Source: Chelonoidis abingdonii (Eukaryota; Chordata; Testudines; Testudinidae). Taken from it: a DNA stretch of 64,000 nt. The stretch lies in contig NC_133771.1 of assembly GCF_003597395.2 (NCBI RefSeq), forward strand, positions 124,405,178 to 124,469,177, given 5' to 3'. Every line of letters starts with the position of its first letter. Within the stretch, counting starts at the first letter, position 1. A program made the translations under genes and the position numbers. The notes under the pieces are model-generated. The model had not been told where the DNA came from, did not search any database, and saw only the letters and a list, made by a program, of their open reading frames with translations. Shown here one piece after another: positions 45,627 through 54,757 of the stretch.

Positions 45627-47861
45627 CTGCTGAAATGAGCACTTTCGTATTCAGCTGTAGCCTCTCTTTCCTTTTTGGAAAAGGTATAGAAGCTACTCCC
45701 AGCCAAAAGAATGACCGTTTTAACCAAATGCAAATTTTAATGTTCATGAAGAGGGCATGTATATGAGAGATCTAGAGATAAATGAGAAGGCCCTAACTTC
45801 CAGCATACAAAACATCACCCCTAAACTTGGTCAACAGTTCTCAACGTTTTCAGGAGCAAATGTACAAAACTCTGCCCTCTTTAGCTTTAGAATCTATTTT
45901 TTGAAGAGTGAAATTTTGGTGCCTAGTCCATTGGAAAACATTTCTGTTGTGGCGTACAGATTTGTGCACCTGTAGGTGAAATTTACCCCTGGGCAGAGGG
46001 AACAGAAAAAAGAGAAAGATGTCACTATGTTCACCTTCTGAAGCAATGTATAATCCCCGGAGACCATACCAAGTATAGTATAGTACTTTCTCACTAAAAT
46101 ATGTGGGGGATGCTTTGATCTTCCTATAAAGGAAGGGAAGTTAGATGTTGAGATGGGTAGCCAACCTTTCTTGGGTCAGCCCCAAATTCACAGTGCTACC
46201 TGCTAGGTTCAGTTGCTAGTTCTGTATACAATTACTGTTTCTCAGTATGCCAGCTATTTGGGTCCAGGGTTCCTTAGCTTATTTCATTATGCTCTTGCAT
46301 GCTGGAAATGATTAACACAAAAATATAATGCCCATTGCATCACAGCAAAAATGGGGTTCAGCCCCTAATGGAATGGCAAAATGTTGATAGATTGCTGACA
46401 GTTGAATGGGACAAGGGTTCGTCAGGAGCAGTGCAGCCTGATGTACTTCTCTTCCAATTCAGCAAGTAGCCATCTAAGAGTAGGAAGACTAGAGGTTTTT
46501 GAGTGATTCGGCACTGGAAAAGGCAAAGCCAAAGCAGGGAGGAAATGAGTACAGGGTGACTGAATCAATATGGCTCCAGGACTTGGAAGATCAATAACTA
46601 TAAGAGTGCTCTGCTGTTTTTTAAAAAGATAAAAGTTCATCTTTCCATTGGTAATAGGTATAATTTTTGCCAGGCTAACTGTTCTAAGAAAATAAATTGG
46701 GAGCTAACCATCAAAATACATGAGGTCCAGTTCAAGCTGGCATCCACTTACTGTTAGGAAGTAAAAGCCCTAAATTAAACTCTCTTCTGCTTTCATCGTA
46801 GACGACTGACTAATCGGCTATGAGGTAATATCTTGGCTGTCTGTAATTAGAATAACATTTTGTTTCCATTTGGAGCAGCCTGTACAGTGCTGGCATGCTG
46901 GCTCTGTGCTTCATGAATAAATATCACCCCAGGATTCTGAAAAGGCAGGACTCTCTCCCCCTTTACAGAGCTTTAATTCTAATATTTTTCTGTTTTAAGA
47001 AGAAGAAGAAACAATTAGCCTTCTCTCCAGGCAGCTCTTTTATGCATAGATGGGATTCTTTTGTCTCCCACTGAGTTAGCCTTGTGGCATTTCAGCTCTG
47101 CAATGAGTCATTTTTTGTGGGCTCACTTAACTGCTGTGACTCACTGTGCAGAAAAGGAGTGGGGGAACTAAATATCTCACTTTAGTTTTTGCTTTTCAAA
47201 ATCAGGCCACCAGTCAATCTTTTAGTTATTTGGTCATTTACTTTATTCACTTTACAAGAAAGATGAAAGCAGTCAGAAAGGCTGACACGGCAGAAGTAAA
47301 GGGTGAGGGGCAATGTGGAAAAGCCTTCTGAAAGTGTGCACTTGAACTACTGTAGCCAGTGTTTTGTAAAAGAAGGGGCACCTCTTCCTACTCACAGTGC
47401 CCTAAATAATCTTTTGAGAAGGGTTTGAAATGATGCTTTGTTCCCAGAAGGGGCCTAAATAACATGTTTTTGCTTTGTTCCCAATGTTTCATATAGCAAG
47501 GAAAAAAGTAAGACATCTGTCTGATGGATTTCTACTGAGAACAAAAGTTAACTTCGTCCAACCTTCCCTCCAGCCCCCTCTCCCCCCGTAGTTAGGAGAC
47601 TCCACCACATTCCTTTCCTTTCTCCAGATAGTACCGAAGAAGCAAGTATGCTTTCCTTATTTAGTTTATGTGCTTGTCATTGTTAACATTTCAGCTTTCC
47701 CCTCCTTCCCTGCATTTGTCCTCCAGGGAACTGTCAGCTCTTGAGCAAGCCTCTCTTTTTTTTTTCCCCAGTATTAAATTCTCAGTGTATGATTTTGGCT
47801 GTTTTTAAGCAAAAAGAATTCTCAAAAAGATGAATTAGTGGGTTTTTTTCCCCCCTTGTAT

Positions 47862-47967
47862 GGTAGAACCTCAGAGTTACGAACACCTAGGGAATTGAGA
47901 TTGTTCGTAACTCTTAAATGCTCGTAACCCTGAACAAAATATTATGGTTGTTCTTTCAGAAGTTTAC
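47862..47967. repeat. Left part of an older DNA-transposon-like repeat split by the LTR element
   Basis: 'ggtagaacctcagagttacg', 'gttcgtaactcttaaatgct' and 'gtaaccctgaacaaaat' are repeated variants of one word, typical of a terminal repeat region. After the LTR element the repeat resumes at 54474 ('gaacattcacttaatacaga'). I think of a Tc1/mariner-type element from the end sequence, but the right end is not recognisable here. Confidence 0.5.
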
Positions 47968-47971
47968 AACT
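47968..47971. other. Target-site duplication AACT, left
   Basis: AACT directly before the left LTR (TG at 47972) matches AACT at 54474-54477 directly after the right LTR. A 4-bp duplication is within the range for Ty3/gypsy-type integrases and shows that both LTR ends are the original insertion edges. Confidence 0.88.
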
Positions 47972-49024
47972 TGTAAACGAGGTGTCGCCGGGGCTCGACC
48001 CTCCCTGGTGAGGAGGGGAGACACACCAGCCTCAACCTGTCGTCTGAGGGCCTTGGTCCTCGGAACTGCAGTCCAGCATCTGGGTAGCTCGGTCCCTGTG
48101 GATAGGACCAAGCAGCGGTACAGTCAAAGGGGGCCCAGCACTTGGTTCGGGCGGGGCACCAAACACACAGTTATCTCAGCTCTGGCCCTCTTGGTTCAGG
48201 GTCGGGCTGTCAAGAGTTCAGGTCGCTCGGGCCCTTTGGGACAGGACCGAGCAGTGGCACAGTCAAAGGGGGCCCAGCACTTGGTTCGGGCAGGGCACCA
48301 CACACACAGTTATCTCGGGTCCGGTTAGCTGGCCTCTTTAGGCCGGGGGGAGGGGGAGTCTGCCACCTGGGTACAGGTGGCAGGGGGAATACAGGCCCAC
48401 CCACTCCTCTGTGTTCCAGCCCGGGGCCCTGGTAGCGGTGGTCACCACTGCAGGTGGTCAGTGGGGATCCTGATCGCAACACACTGCCATGGGTATCGGA
48501 AAATCTGCAGCCTGACTAGGGTCGGCTGCCCCCGGGCTACTTCTACTGTCCCCCTCCGTGCCTACCTGGTCCATGGTGTCAGCTTCTGGGAAGTCCCACA
48601 ACATAGGTTCCTCCCTGCTAGGGCTGGGCGGCAGGTCCGGCAGCTCCTCTGGGAAGTCCGGCCAGGCCTGCTCCGGGGTTTCCTCGGGGCCGTAGCAAGG
48701 ACGGGGCGGCTCTGGCAGCTCCTCGTCATAGCGAGGGCGGGGAAGCTCTGGCAGCTCCTCCTCGTAGCGAGCGCGGGGAAGCTCTGGCCAGTCCAGGCAC
48801 CGGCCCCCGGCCTCAGCAGCTTCCCAGGCACGAGCACCTGCTGGCAGGTCTGCTCCTGTCGGCGGCTGGGCTCCAACTGAGGGCTAAGGGCCGGCTTTTA
48901 TCCTTTCGGGTCACTGCTTGACCCTCTGAGGGGCGGGACTTCCGCTCAGTGGCCCTGCCCCTATGGGTGATTGACGGGGTTCGACCCTCCCTGGTGAGGA
49001 GGGGAGCCACACCACCTCGTTACA
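47972..49024 (-). repeat. 3' LTR of the Gmr1-like element
   Basis: 1053 bp, starting TGTAAACGAGG and ending CCTCGTTACA on the + strand. A block of about 65 bp around 'caaagggggcccagcacttg' occurs twice with a 139-bp period (48125 and 48264). A 36-bp unit around 'gcagctcctcctcgtagcga' is repeated at about 48715-48786. In the first 130 aligned bases I count 9 differences from the other LTR, mostly transitions at CpG or TpG sites. Confidence 0.95.
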
Positions 49025-49600
49025 CGCCCCCCTCCAAGTCTGCCTCCCGCTCGTCAGAGCCAGGCTGTTCCACTTCTTCGAGGCGGGATAGGAAGTCCAC
49101 GTTAGCATGGTCCTTGCCGCCCGATGCTGGATGGTAAACGCATAGGGCTGCAAGGCCAGGTACCAGCGCATGATGCGGGCGTTGTCCTTCATACGCATGA
49201 GGGTGTGGTCTGTGATGAGAGTGAAAGGGGCGCCCAAGAGGAAGAACCGAAGGGCCTCGCAGGCCCACTTCACTGCGAGGGCCTCCTTTTCAATCACTGC
49301 ATAGTTCCGCTCTCGGGGGAACAGCTTTCGGCTTAGGTACAGTACTGGGTGGTCTCCTCCGTCCCCTTCCTGAGACAAGACCGCCCCTAAGCCAACGTCA
49401 GCCGAGTCCGTCTGGAGGATGAATGGTTTGTAAAAATCGGGGCTATACAGGACAGGTTCCTGGCACAAGCAGCTTCGGAGCATTCTAAAGGCCACCTCAC
49501 ACTCAGGGGTACATTGTATCTGTCGAGGGCTATTCTTAGTTAACAGCCCGGTCAAGGGTGCGGCAATGGACGCAAATTGCGGGATAAACCGTCGGTAATA
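49020..49600 (-). pseudogene. RNase H region of the Gmr1-like pol
   Basis: Contains LQTDSADVGLGAVLSQ (first catalytic Asp), YAVIEKEALAVKWACEAL (catalytic Glu) and LITDH (catalytic Asp), the Ty3/gypsy RNase H signature. It is preceded by RRFLGLVGYYRRFIPQF, the usual RT-RNase H connection. The frame shifts near 49110-49125; the alternative frame reads NVDFLSRLEEVEQPG and stops at 49020, just inside the LTR edge, which looks like the original pol C-terminus. Confidence 0.88.
49025..49037 (-). other. Polypurine tract
   Basis: On the - strand GGAGGGGGGCG lies immediately before the 3' LTR start, the expected position for the primer of plus-strand DNA synthesis. It overlaps the last codons of pol. 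Confidence 0.75.
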
Positions 49601-50499
49601 CCCCACGAGTCCCAGGAAGCGTCGCACCTGTCGTTTTGTTGTCGGGGGGCCACTCTGCGAGGGCTTGTACCTTCCCCACGAGGGGTTTTACTTGCCCCTG
49701 CCCGAGGTAGGTGATCTCCTGCCAGGCTATCCGGCATTTCTTGGGGTTTGCCGTCAACCCCGCCTGCCGCAGGGTTCTGAGGACCGCCGCGACCTGGTTT
49801 AGATGGTCTTCCCAGCAGCGGCTGTAGATCGCGACGTCATCTAGGTGTGCGGCTGCGTACTACTGATGCGGCCGCAAGAGGTGGTCCATGAGCCGCTGAA
49901 AGGTCGCGCGGGCCCCATGAAGACCGAAGGGCATCCATGTGAATTGATAGAGTCCCGACGAGGTGGCGAAGGCAGTCTTCTCTTTGGAAGCCTCCTCGAG
50001 AGGGATTTGCCAGTAACCCTTGCTAAGGTCCAGCGTGGTGATAAACCGGGCCTCCCCGAGGCGGCCCAGCAGCTCGTCGACCCGGGGCATCGGATAGGCA
50101 TCGAAGCGTGATATGGCGTTGACTTTCCGGAAATCTATGCAGAACCGACGGGAGCTATCTGGTTTGGGCACCAGGACCACCAGACTGCGCCACTCGCTCC
50201 GGGATGGTTCGATGACCCCCAGGGCCAACATGGCCTCGACCTCCTCCTCGACTTCCTGGCACATTCGGTACGATACCGGCCGGGCGGTTTCCCGAATGAT
50301 CTTCCTGGGCTCGGTTTGGACCGTGTGACAGGTTAAGGTCGTGTAGCCCGGTAGCGCCGTGAAGGTTCGCCGGAACGCCCGCAGGAGACATTTGGCCTGT
50401 TTACGTTGTTCGTCCGTCAGGGAGCACCCCAGCGCGGGCTCAGTCAAGTCCTCCATCTGGGCCACCTCCGGACCTAGCTCCAATTCCGGCGGGCATGGG
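49601..50499 (-). pseudogene. Reverse transcriptase of the Gmr1-like element
   Basis: RT blocks in order on the - strand: EVEAMLALGVIEPSRSEW, LVVLVPKPDSSRRFCIDFRK, FITTLDLSKGYWQIPL (catalytic Asp), AFATSSGLYQFTWMPFGL and ATFQRLMD, then the catalytic Asp-Asp pair in AHLDDVAIYS, where Y/F-x-D-D is usual. A TAG stop at 49860-49862 falls just before that motif. The frame changes at a G6 run (49644-49649). The same frame continues upstream into integrase. Family assignment is secure; activity is excluded for this copy. Confidence 0.92.
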
Positions 50500-51937
50500 T
50501 CGATCAACAGGCCCTCCCGGTCACACCACAGCTTCAGCAGGTTGACATGGTATAGCTGCTTCTCCTCCCGGCGGCCCGGTTGGCGAATCTCATAATTAAC
50601 GGGCCCCACCTTCCGAGTTACCTCGTAGGGGCCCTGCCAATGGGCCAATAACTTCGATTCCCTGGAGGGTAGGAGCAGCAGAACCCGGTCTCCGGGAGCA
50701 AACTCTCGCGCCTGCGCTTCTTGATTATAACTTCGCTCCTGCCTCCCTTGGGCTACCTTCAGGTTTTCCCGCACCAGGGTCCCCGCCTAAGTAAGGTGTT
50801 CCCGCAGCTGGAGGACGTACTGGAGGAGGCCCTGGGTTGGGGAGGCCGACTGCTCCCACGTCTCCTTCATTAAGTCCAGGAGGCCCCGTGGCCTCTGCCC
50901 GTACAAGAGTTCGAAGGGGGAAAATTTGGTCGATGCCTGGGGGACCTCCCGAATGGCTAGTAGCAGAGGTGGTAGGAGTTGGTCCCAGTGGCATAGCTCA
51001 TCCGGTGGGAACCTTTTCAGCATGTCCTTGAGGGTACGATTGAACCGTTTTACCAGCCCATCCATCTGGGGGTGGTAGACGGAGGTGTGGAGTTGTTTTA
51101 CCCCCAGGAGTTGGCAGAGTTTCAGTAACCGGGAGGTGAAGTTAGTTCCCTGGTCGGTTAGGATTTCTTTAGGCAACCCCACGCGGGAAAACACCTTCAC
51201 CAGTTCGCCCGCGATGATCCGGGCCGTGATGCTCCGCAGGGGGATAGCCTCCGGGAACCGGGAGGCATAGTCGACAAGGACCAGGATGTACTGGAAACCA
51301 GCCGTGCTCCAGGGAAGTGGACCTATCAGGTCCATGGCGACTCATTCGAACAGTGTTTCGACCAGTGGCATGGGGACCAAGGGCGCCTTGGGTACCCGAG
51401 GTGGGGTGGCCAACTGACACTCCGGGCAGGAGTTGCAGTATCGCTTTACGTCCCCATCAAGCCCCAGCCAGTAGAATCGGGTCCGAATTCAGGCCAGAGT
51501 CTTCTCGTGCCCCCCGCTGCTGGTACATCGTGGGCCAGGCTCATCACGGCCCGTCGGTGGCAGCGGGGCACGAGAAGTTGCATTCGCGGCTCCCGTGTGC
51601 AGGGGTCCCGCTCGACCCGATAAAGTCTGTCCCGCCGGAGTTCAAAGTGTGGCCACTGCATGGCCCAATGAGGGTCAACAACTGACCCATCAACTGCCAC
51701 GAGTTGTTCATAGGCCCAGCTGAGAGTGGGATCGGCCCACTGATCCCAACAGAAGTCCGTGTCAAAGCGAGGCTCGGAGGGGGTTCCCTCCCCCGGACCT
51801 TCGGCCTCCACGTTTCCTGCCCCAACCTCCTTGGCGTCCTCTTCGGTCTCCAACGGGGGCTCCTGGGGCTCGGCCTCTAAGGCTGGTATGGATCGGAGGA
51901 GCCCCTCAAAGGCGGGCCAATCGCGTCCCAGGATCAC
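50500..51937 (-). pseudogene. Integrase of the Gmr1-like element, located upstream of RT
   Basis: N-terminal zinc-binding part: the His side (VMSLAHDVPAAGG) in one frame, the Cys side (YCNSCPEC, 51417-51440) in the core frame after a break near 51446-51540. Core: MDLIGPLPWS and ILVLVDYASRFPEAIPL with the first Asp, EILTDQGTNFTS with the second, and YHPQMDGLVKRFNRTL, where the catalytic Glu is replaced by Lys. C-terminal part: ESKLLAHWQGPYEVTRKVG, the GPY/F-type module. In-frame stops lie at 51342 and 50787. No chromodomain was seen. Confidence 0.92.
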
Positions 51938-51949
51938 GGGGTAGGCTAG

Positions 51950-52189
51950 TCAGGGGTCCAAGCCGACTACCAGCGACCGAGTGAGGCCATTGACAGTTAA
52001 TTGGGCCCAGGCACTCGGGAAGGGTCGGACATCCCCATGGATGCACTGTAAGTGGATGGGCCCCAGACCGGGGTCGATCGGTGGTCCCAGAGCCCAGCGG
52101 ACCAGCGTTTGGCCACAGCCCAAGTCAACTAGGGCCGTTGTGGCTTGGTCCTCCACGACCACCGGGATCGTGAGTTGGGGGGGGCTGGG
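51950..52189 (-). pseudogene. Aspartic protease region
   Basis: [20 protein letters not shown] lies where the retroviral-type protease flap and active site should be. The active-site triplet, normally D-S/T-G, reads D-L-G, explained by one C-to-T change at a former CpG (inference). A later block SLVVGLDP, then LGRDWP past a TGA at 51950-51952, resembles the protease C-terminal 'ILGRDW' motif. It is fused in frame to the end of Gag. Confidence 0.75.
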
Positions 52190-53325
52190 GCCGTCGGGCC
52201 CGGCCTTCCCCTGCACAGACCTGCCCAAAGTCACATTCCATCTCGGGACAGTCCCGTTGTAAGTGGCCCGCCCTCCCACATCCGAAACAGGGTCCGATTT
52301 CCAGGCGTCCGCCCAGGGGACCGGCGGCTCCAGGGCTTCGGGGGGGGGGGGGCTTCGGCAGGGCCCCGACAGGCCCGCGGGGGAGACCCGCAGGGCCGAG
52401 TGCGGGGCAGGATCCGGGCGTTGGGCCCAGAGGGCCGAGCCAGGGTCCGGTCCACAGTTTGGACGCCGCGGCCCGGACGAGGTGGATGCTCTCTTCTCTC
52501 CGCGGGGTTGGTCAGGCCCCGGGTTGGGTGGCCGAAAGGCGGGCCCCATAGAAGTCTCCGCGACCAGGAAGTCCTCCATCAGGGAGACCGCCGTCCCCAG
52601 TGTGGCTGGCCGGTGGCGGAGTACCCAAGCCCTTCCCCGGGCAGGCAGAATATGCACAAATTGTTCCAAGACCACCTGCTTGGTCATCTCCTCTGCCGTG
52701 CAGGGTTCTGGTTGGAGCCAGCTGCGGCAGGCCTCCTTCAAACCTTGGGCAATCAGCCGGGGATGGGCACCTGTCGGGTAGGTCTGGCCCCGAAACCGTT
52801 GCCTGATGGTTTCGGGACTGACATCCAAGGCGTCCAGGACCGCCGCCTTCACCCGATTGTAGTCCTTGGCCTTTTCCGTCGCCAGCCCGTGATAGGCAAG
52901 CTGGGCCGGTCCGGTTAGGTACGGGGCCAAGAGAGTGGACCATTGGTCTCGGGCCCATCCTGCGACAAGGGCCAAGCACTCGAAAGTGACCAAGAAGGCC
53001 TCAGGGTCATCTCCGGGGCCCATCTTGGTCAGACGCAGGGGAACCGGCAGACGGGAGCCCCCGGCGTCTTCTCCCATGACCCTGTCGGCGGGGCGGGACG
53101 CAGATCCGAGAAGCAGCTGCAGCTGGCCTCCTAGTTGCTGGATCAGCTGTTGCTGGTGCTCCAGCTGAGCGGCATGTTGCTGCTGTTGCTGCTGGAGGTG
53201 CGCGGCATCCCGCTGTTGCTGCTGTTAAGATGGGCGGCCTGCTGCTGTTGCTGCTGCAGCAGTTGCGCCACCTGCTGTCATTCCTGGCTCTCCGCCAGCA
53301 TCTGGAACAGCCGTTCGATAACCAT
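52190..53325 (-). pseudogene. Gag with a SCAN-like capsid domain and CCHC knuckle
   Basis: A likely start ATG is at 53325 (MVIERLFQMLAESQE), followed by a TGA (53278-53280), then a glutamine-rich, probably coiled-coil stretch (53150-53275) with a frame change. The main frame from 53077 includes the capsid N-terminal part ([14 protein letters not shown]) and, at 52553-52807, a block with [28 protein letters not shown] and WVLRHRP that reads like a SCAN domain. A CCHC knuckle (C-X2-C-X4-H-X4-C, 52248-52289) sits in another frame downstream of a G13 tract at 52340-52352. Confidence 0.9.
52248..52289 (-). other. CCHC zinc knuckle of Gag
   Basis: On the - strand this segment encodes [14 protein letters not shown], a perfect C-X2-C-X4-H-X4-C nucleocapsid knuckle. 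Its frame differs from the long Gag ORF on both sides, so two indels (one probably in the G13 tract at 52340-52352) bracket it. Confidence 0.9.
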
Positions 53326-53401
53326 GTCTCCGGCTAGAGAGGGCTGGTTGCTCTTCCGCCCTCCTACCAGCCCCTTCTCACAGGGGCGAGGGGTTCAGAA
53401 C

Positions 53402-53419
53402 TCCCCACTTCTGGTACCA
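53402..53419 (-). other. Probable primer-binding site
   Basis: Two bases inside the 5' LTR the - strand reads TGGTACCAGAAGTGGGG. It starts with TGG, as expected for a tRNA CCA end. The first five bases agree with the initiator-Met type (TGGTA), but the rest does not match it well, so the primer tRNA is unresolved. Confidence 0.6.
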
Positions 53420-53421
53420 GT

Positions 53422-54473
53422 TGTAAACGAGATGTCGCCGGGGCTCGACCCTCCCTGGTGAGGAGGGGAGCCAGACCGGCCTCAACCTGTCGTCTGAGGG
53501 CCTCGGTCCTCGGAACTGCAGTCCAGCGTCCGGGTAGCTCGGTCCCTGTGGATAGGACCGAGCAGTGGCACAGTCAAAGGGGGCCCAGCCCTTGGTTCGA
53601 GCGGGGCACCAAACACACAGTTATCTCAGCTCTGGCCCTCTTGGTTCAGGGTCGGGCTGTCAAGAGTTCAGGTCGCTTGGGCCCTTTGGGACAGGACCGA
53701 GCAGTGGCACAGTCAAAGGGGGCCCAGCACTTGGTTCGGGCGGGGCACCAAACACACAATTATCTTGGCTCCGGTTAGCTGGCCTCTTTAGGCCAGGGGG
53801 AGGGGGAGTCTGCCACCCGGGTACGGGTGGCAGGGGGAACGCAGGCCCACCCACTCCTCTGTGTTCCAGCCCGGGGCCCTGGTAGCGGTGGTCACCACTG
53901 CAGGTGGTCAGTGGGGATCCTGATCACAACACACTGCCATGGGTATCGGAAAATCTGCAGCCTGACTAGGGTCGGCTGCCCCCGGGCTACTTCTACTGTC
54001 CCCCTCCGTGCCTACCTGGTCCGTGGTGTCAGCTTCAGGGAAGTCCAGCACCATAGGTTCCTCGCCGCTAGGGCTGGGCGGCAGGTCCGGCAGCTCCTCT
54101 GGGAAGTCTGGCCAGGCCTGCTCCGGGGTTTCCTCGGGGCCGTAGCAAGGACGGGGCGGCTCTGGCAGCTCCTCCTCGTAGCGAGCGCAGGGAAGCTCTG
54201 GCAGCTCCTCCTCGTAGCGAGTGCGGGGAAGCTCTGGCCAGTCTGGGCACCGGCCCCCGGCCTCAGCAGCTTCCCAGTCACAAGCACCTACTGGCAGGTC
54301 TGCTCCTGACGGCGGCTGAGCAAAACTGAGGGCTGAGGGCTGGCTTTTATCCTTCCGGGTCACCGCTTGACCCTCTGAGGGGCGGGACTTCTGCTCAGTG
54401 GCCCCGCCCCAATGGGTGATTGACGGGGCTCGACCCTCCCTTTTGAGGAGGGGAGCCACACCGCCTTGTTACA
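53422..54473 (-). repeat. 5' LTR of the Gmr1-like element
   Basis: 1052 bp with TGTAAACGAG and CTTGTTACA ends on the + strand. It has the same internal 139-bp-period duplication as the other LTR. The 36-bp units are at 54165-54200 and 54201-54236. It contains an ORF of 183 codons on the sense strand. Confidence 0.95.
53908..54459 (-). other. Sense-strand ORF inside the LTR (183 codons)
   Basis: It opens with an ATG 14 nt from the LTR's upstream edge and runs for half the LTR. The product would be acidic and proline-rich with a 12-residue repeat (RTRYEEELPELP, CARYEEELPEPP). I recognise no family. In the other LTR the same frame is broken by a one-base difference in the interval 48860-48890. 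It could be a real U3-encoded accessory protein or a chance ORF in GC-rich repeated sequence; I cannot decide from one copy. Confidence 0.35.
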
Positions 54474-54477
54474 AACT
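54474..54477. other. Target-site duplication AACT, right
   Basis: Matches 47968-47971. The following 'gaacattcacttaatacaga' is the continuation of the repeat interrupted at 47971. Confidence 0.88.
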
Positions 54478-54757
54478 GAACATTCACTTAATACAGATTT
54501 GAAACTTTACTATGCAGGAGGAAAATGCTGCTTTGCCTGTAAGATGGCGGTTCTGAGACTTCATTGCAAAATTTAGAGAAAACTGCTATTTGGAATGGCA
54601 TGGCATGACTTTGAACTCTCAGTTGTCTAGGAGGAGTTAATGGGGGAGAAATTATTTAGGAGGAAGTGCCCTTTTGAATGGGATGGCATGATCTTGATCC
54701 TTGGAGGAATACTAGCCTCCTAGGAGTTGGTAGTCTGACTGTTCATATGTGCGTAGA

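Larger units (their letters stand above)
47972..54473 (-). mobile_element. Full-length Gmr1-like LTR retrotransposon (inactive)
   Basis: Two LTRs of 1053 and 1052 bp with TG...CA ends and a 4-bp duplication enclose 4.4 kb. On the - strand the order is Gag, protease, integrase, reverse transcriptase, RNase H. Sequence motifs are those of Ty3/gypsy, yet integrase lies upstream of RT as in Ty1/copia. Goodwin and Poulter described exactly this arrangement as the Gmr1-like group of deuterostomes. The copy has stops at 53278, 51950, 51342, 50787 and 49860, several frameshifts and damaged protease and integrase sites. It is antisense to SYNJ2. No envelope-like gene is visible. Confidence 0.95.

Noticed and set aside
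48377..48880. 167-codon ORF on the + strand in the left LTR, repeated at 53827-54309
   Set aside because: It is antisense to the sense-strand LTR ORF and arises from the same 36-bp repeats; no recognisable domain. The sense ORF is the better candidate.
52145..52918. 257-codon ORF on the + strand
   Set aside because: It is antisense to Gag of the Gmr1-like element and mirrors its codon composition; no protein features of its own.
47972..54473. An endogenous retrovirus with envelope
   Set aside because: No envelope-like ORF lies between RNase H and the 3' LTR, where pol ends at the LTR edge. The pol order and motifs are those of a Gmr1-like gypsy retrotransposon.
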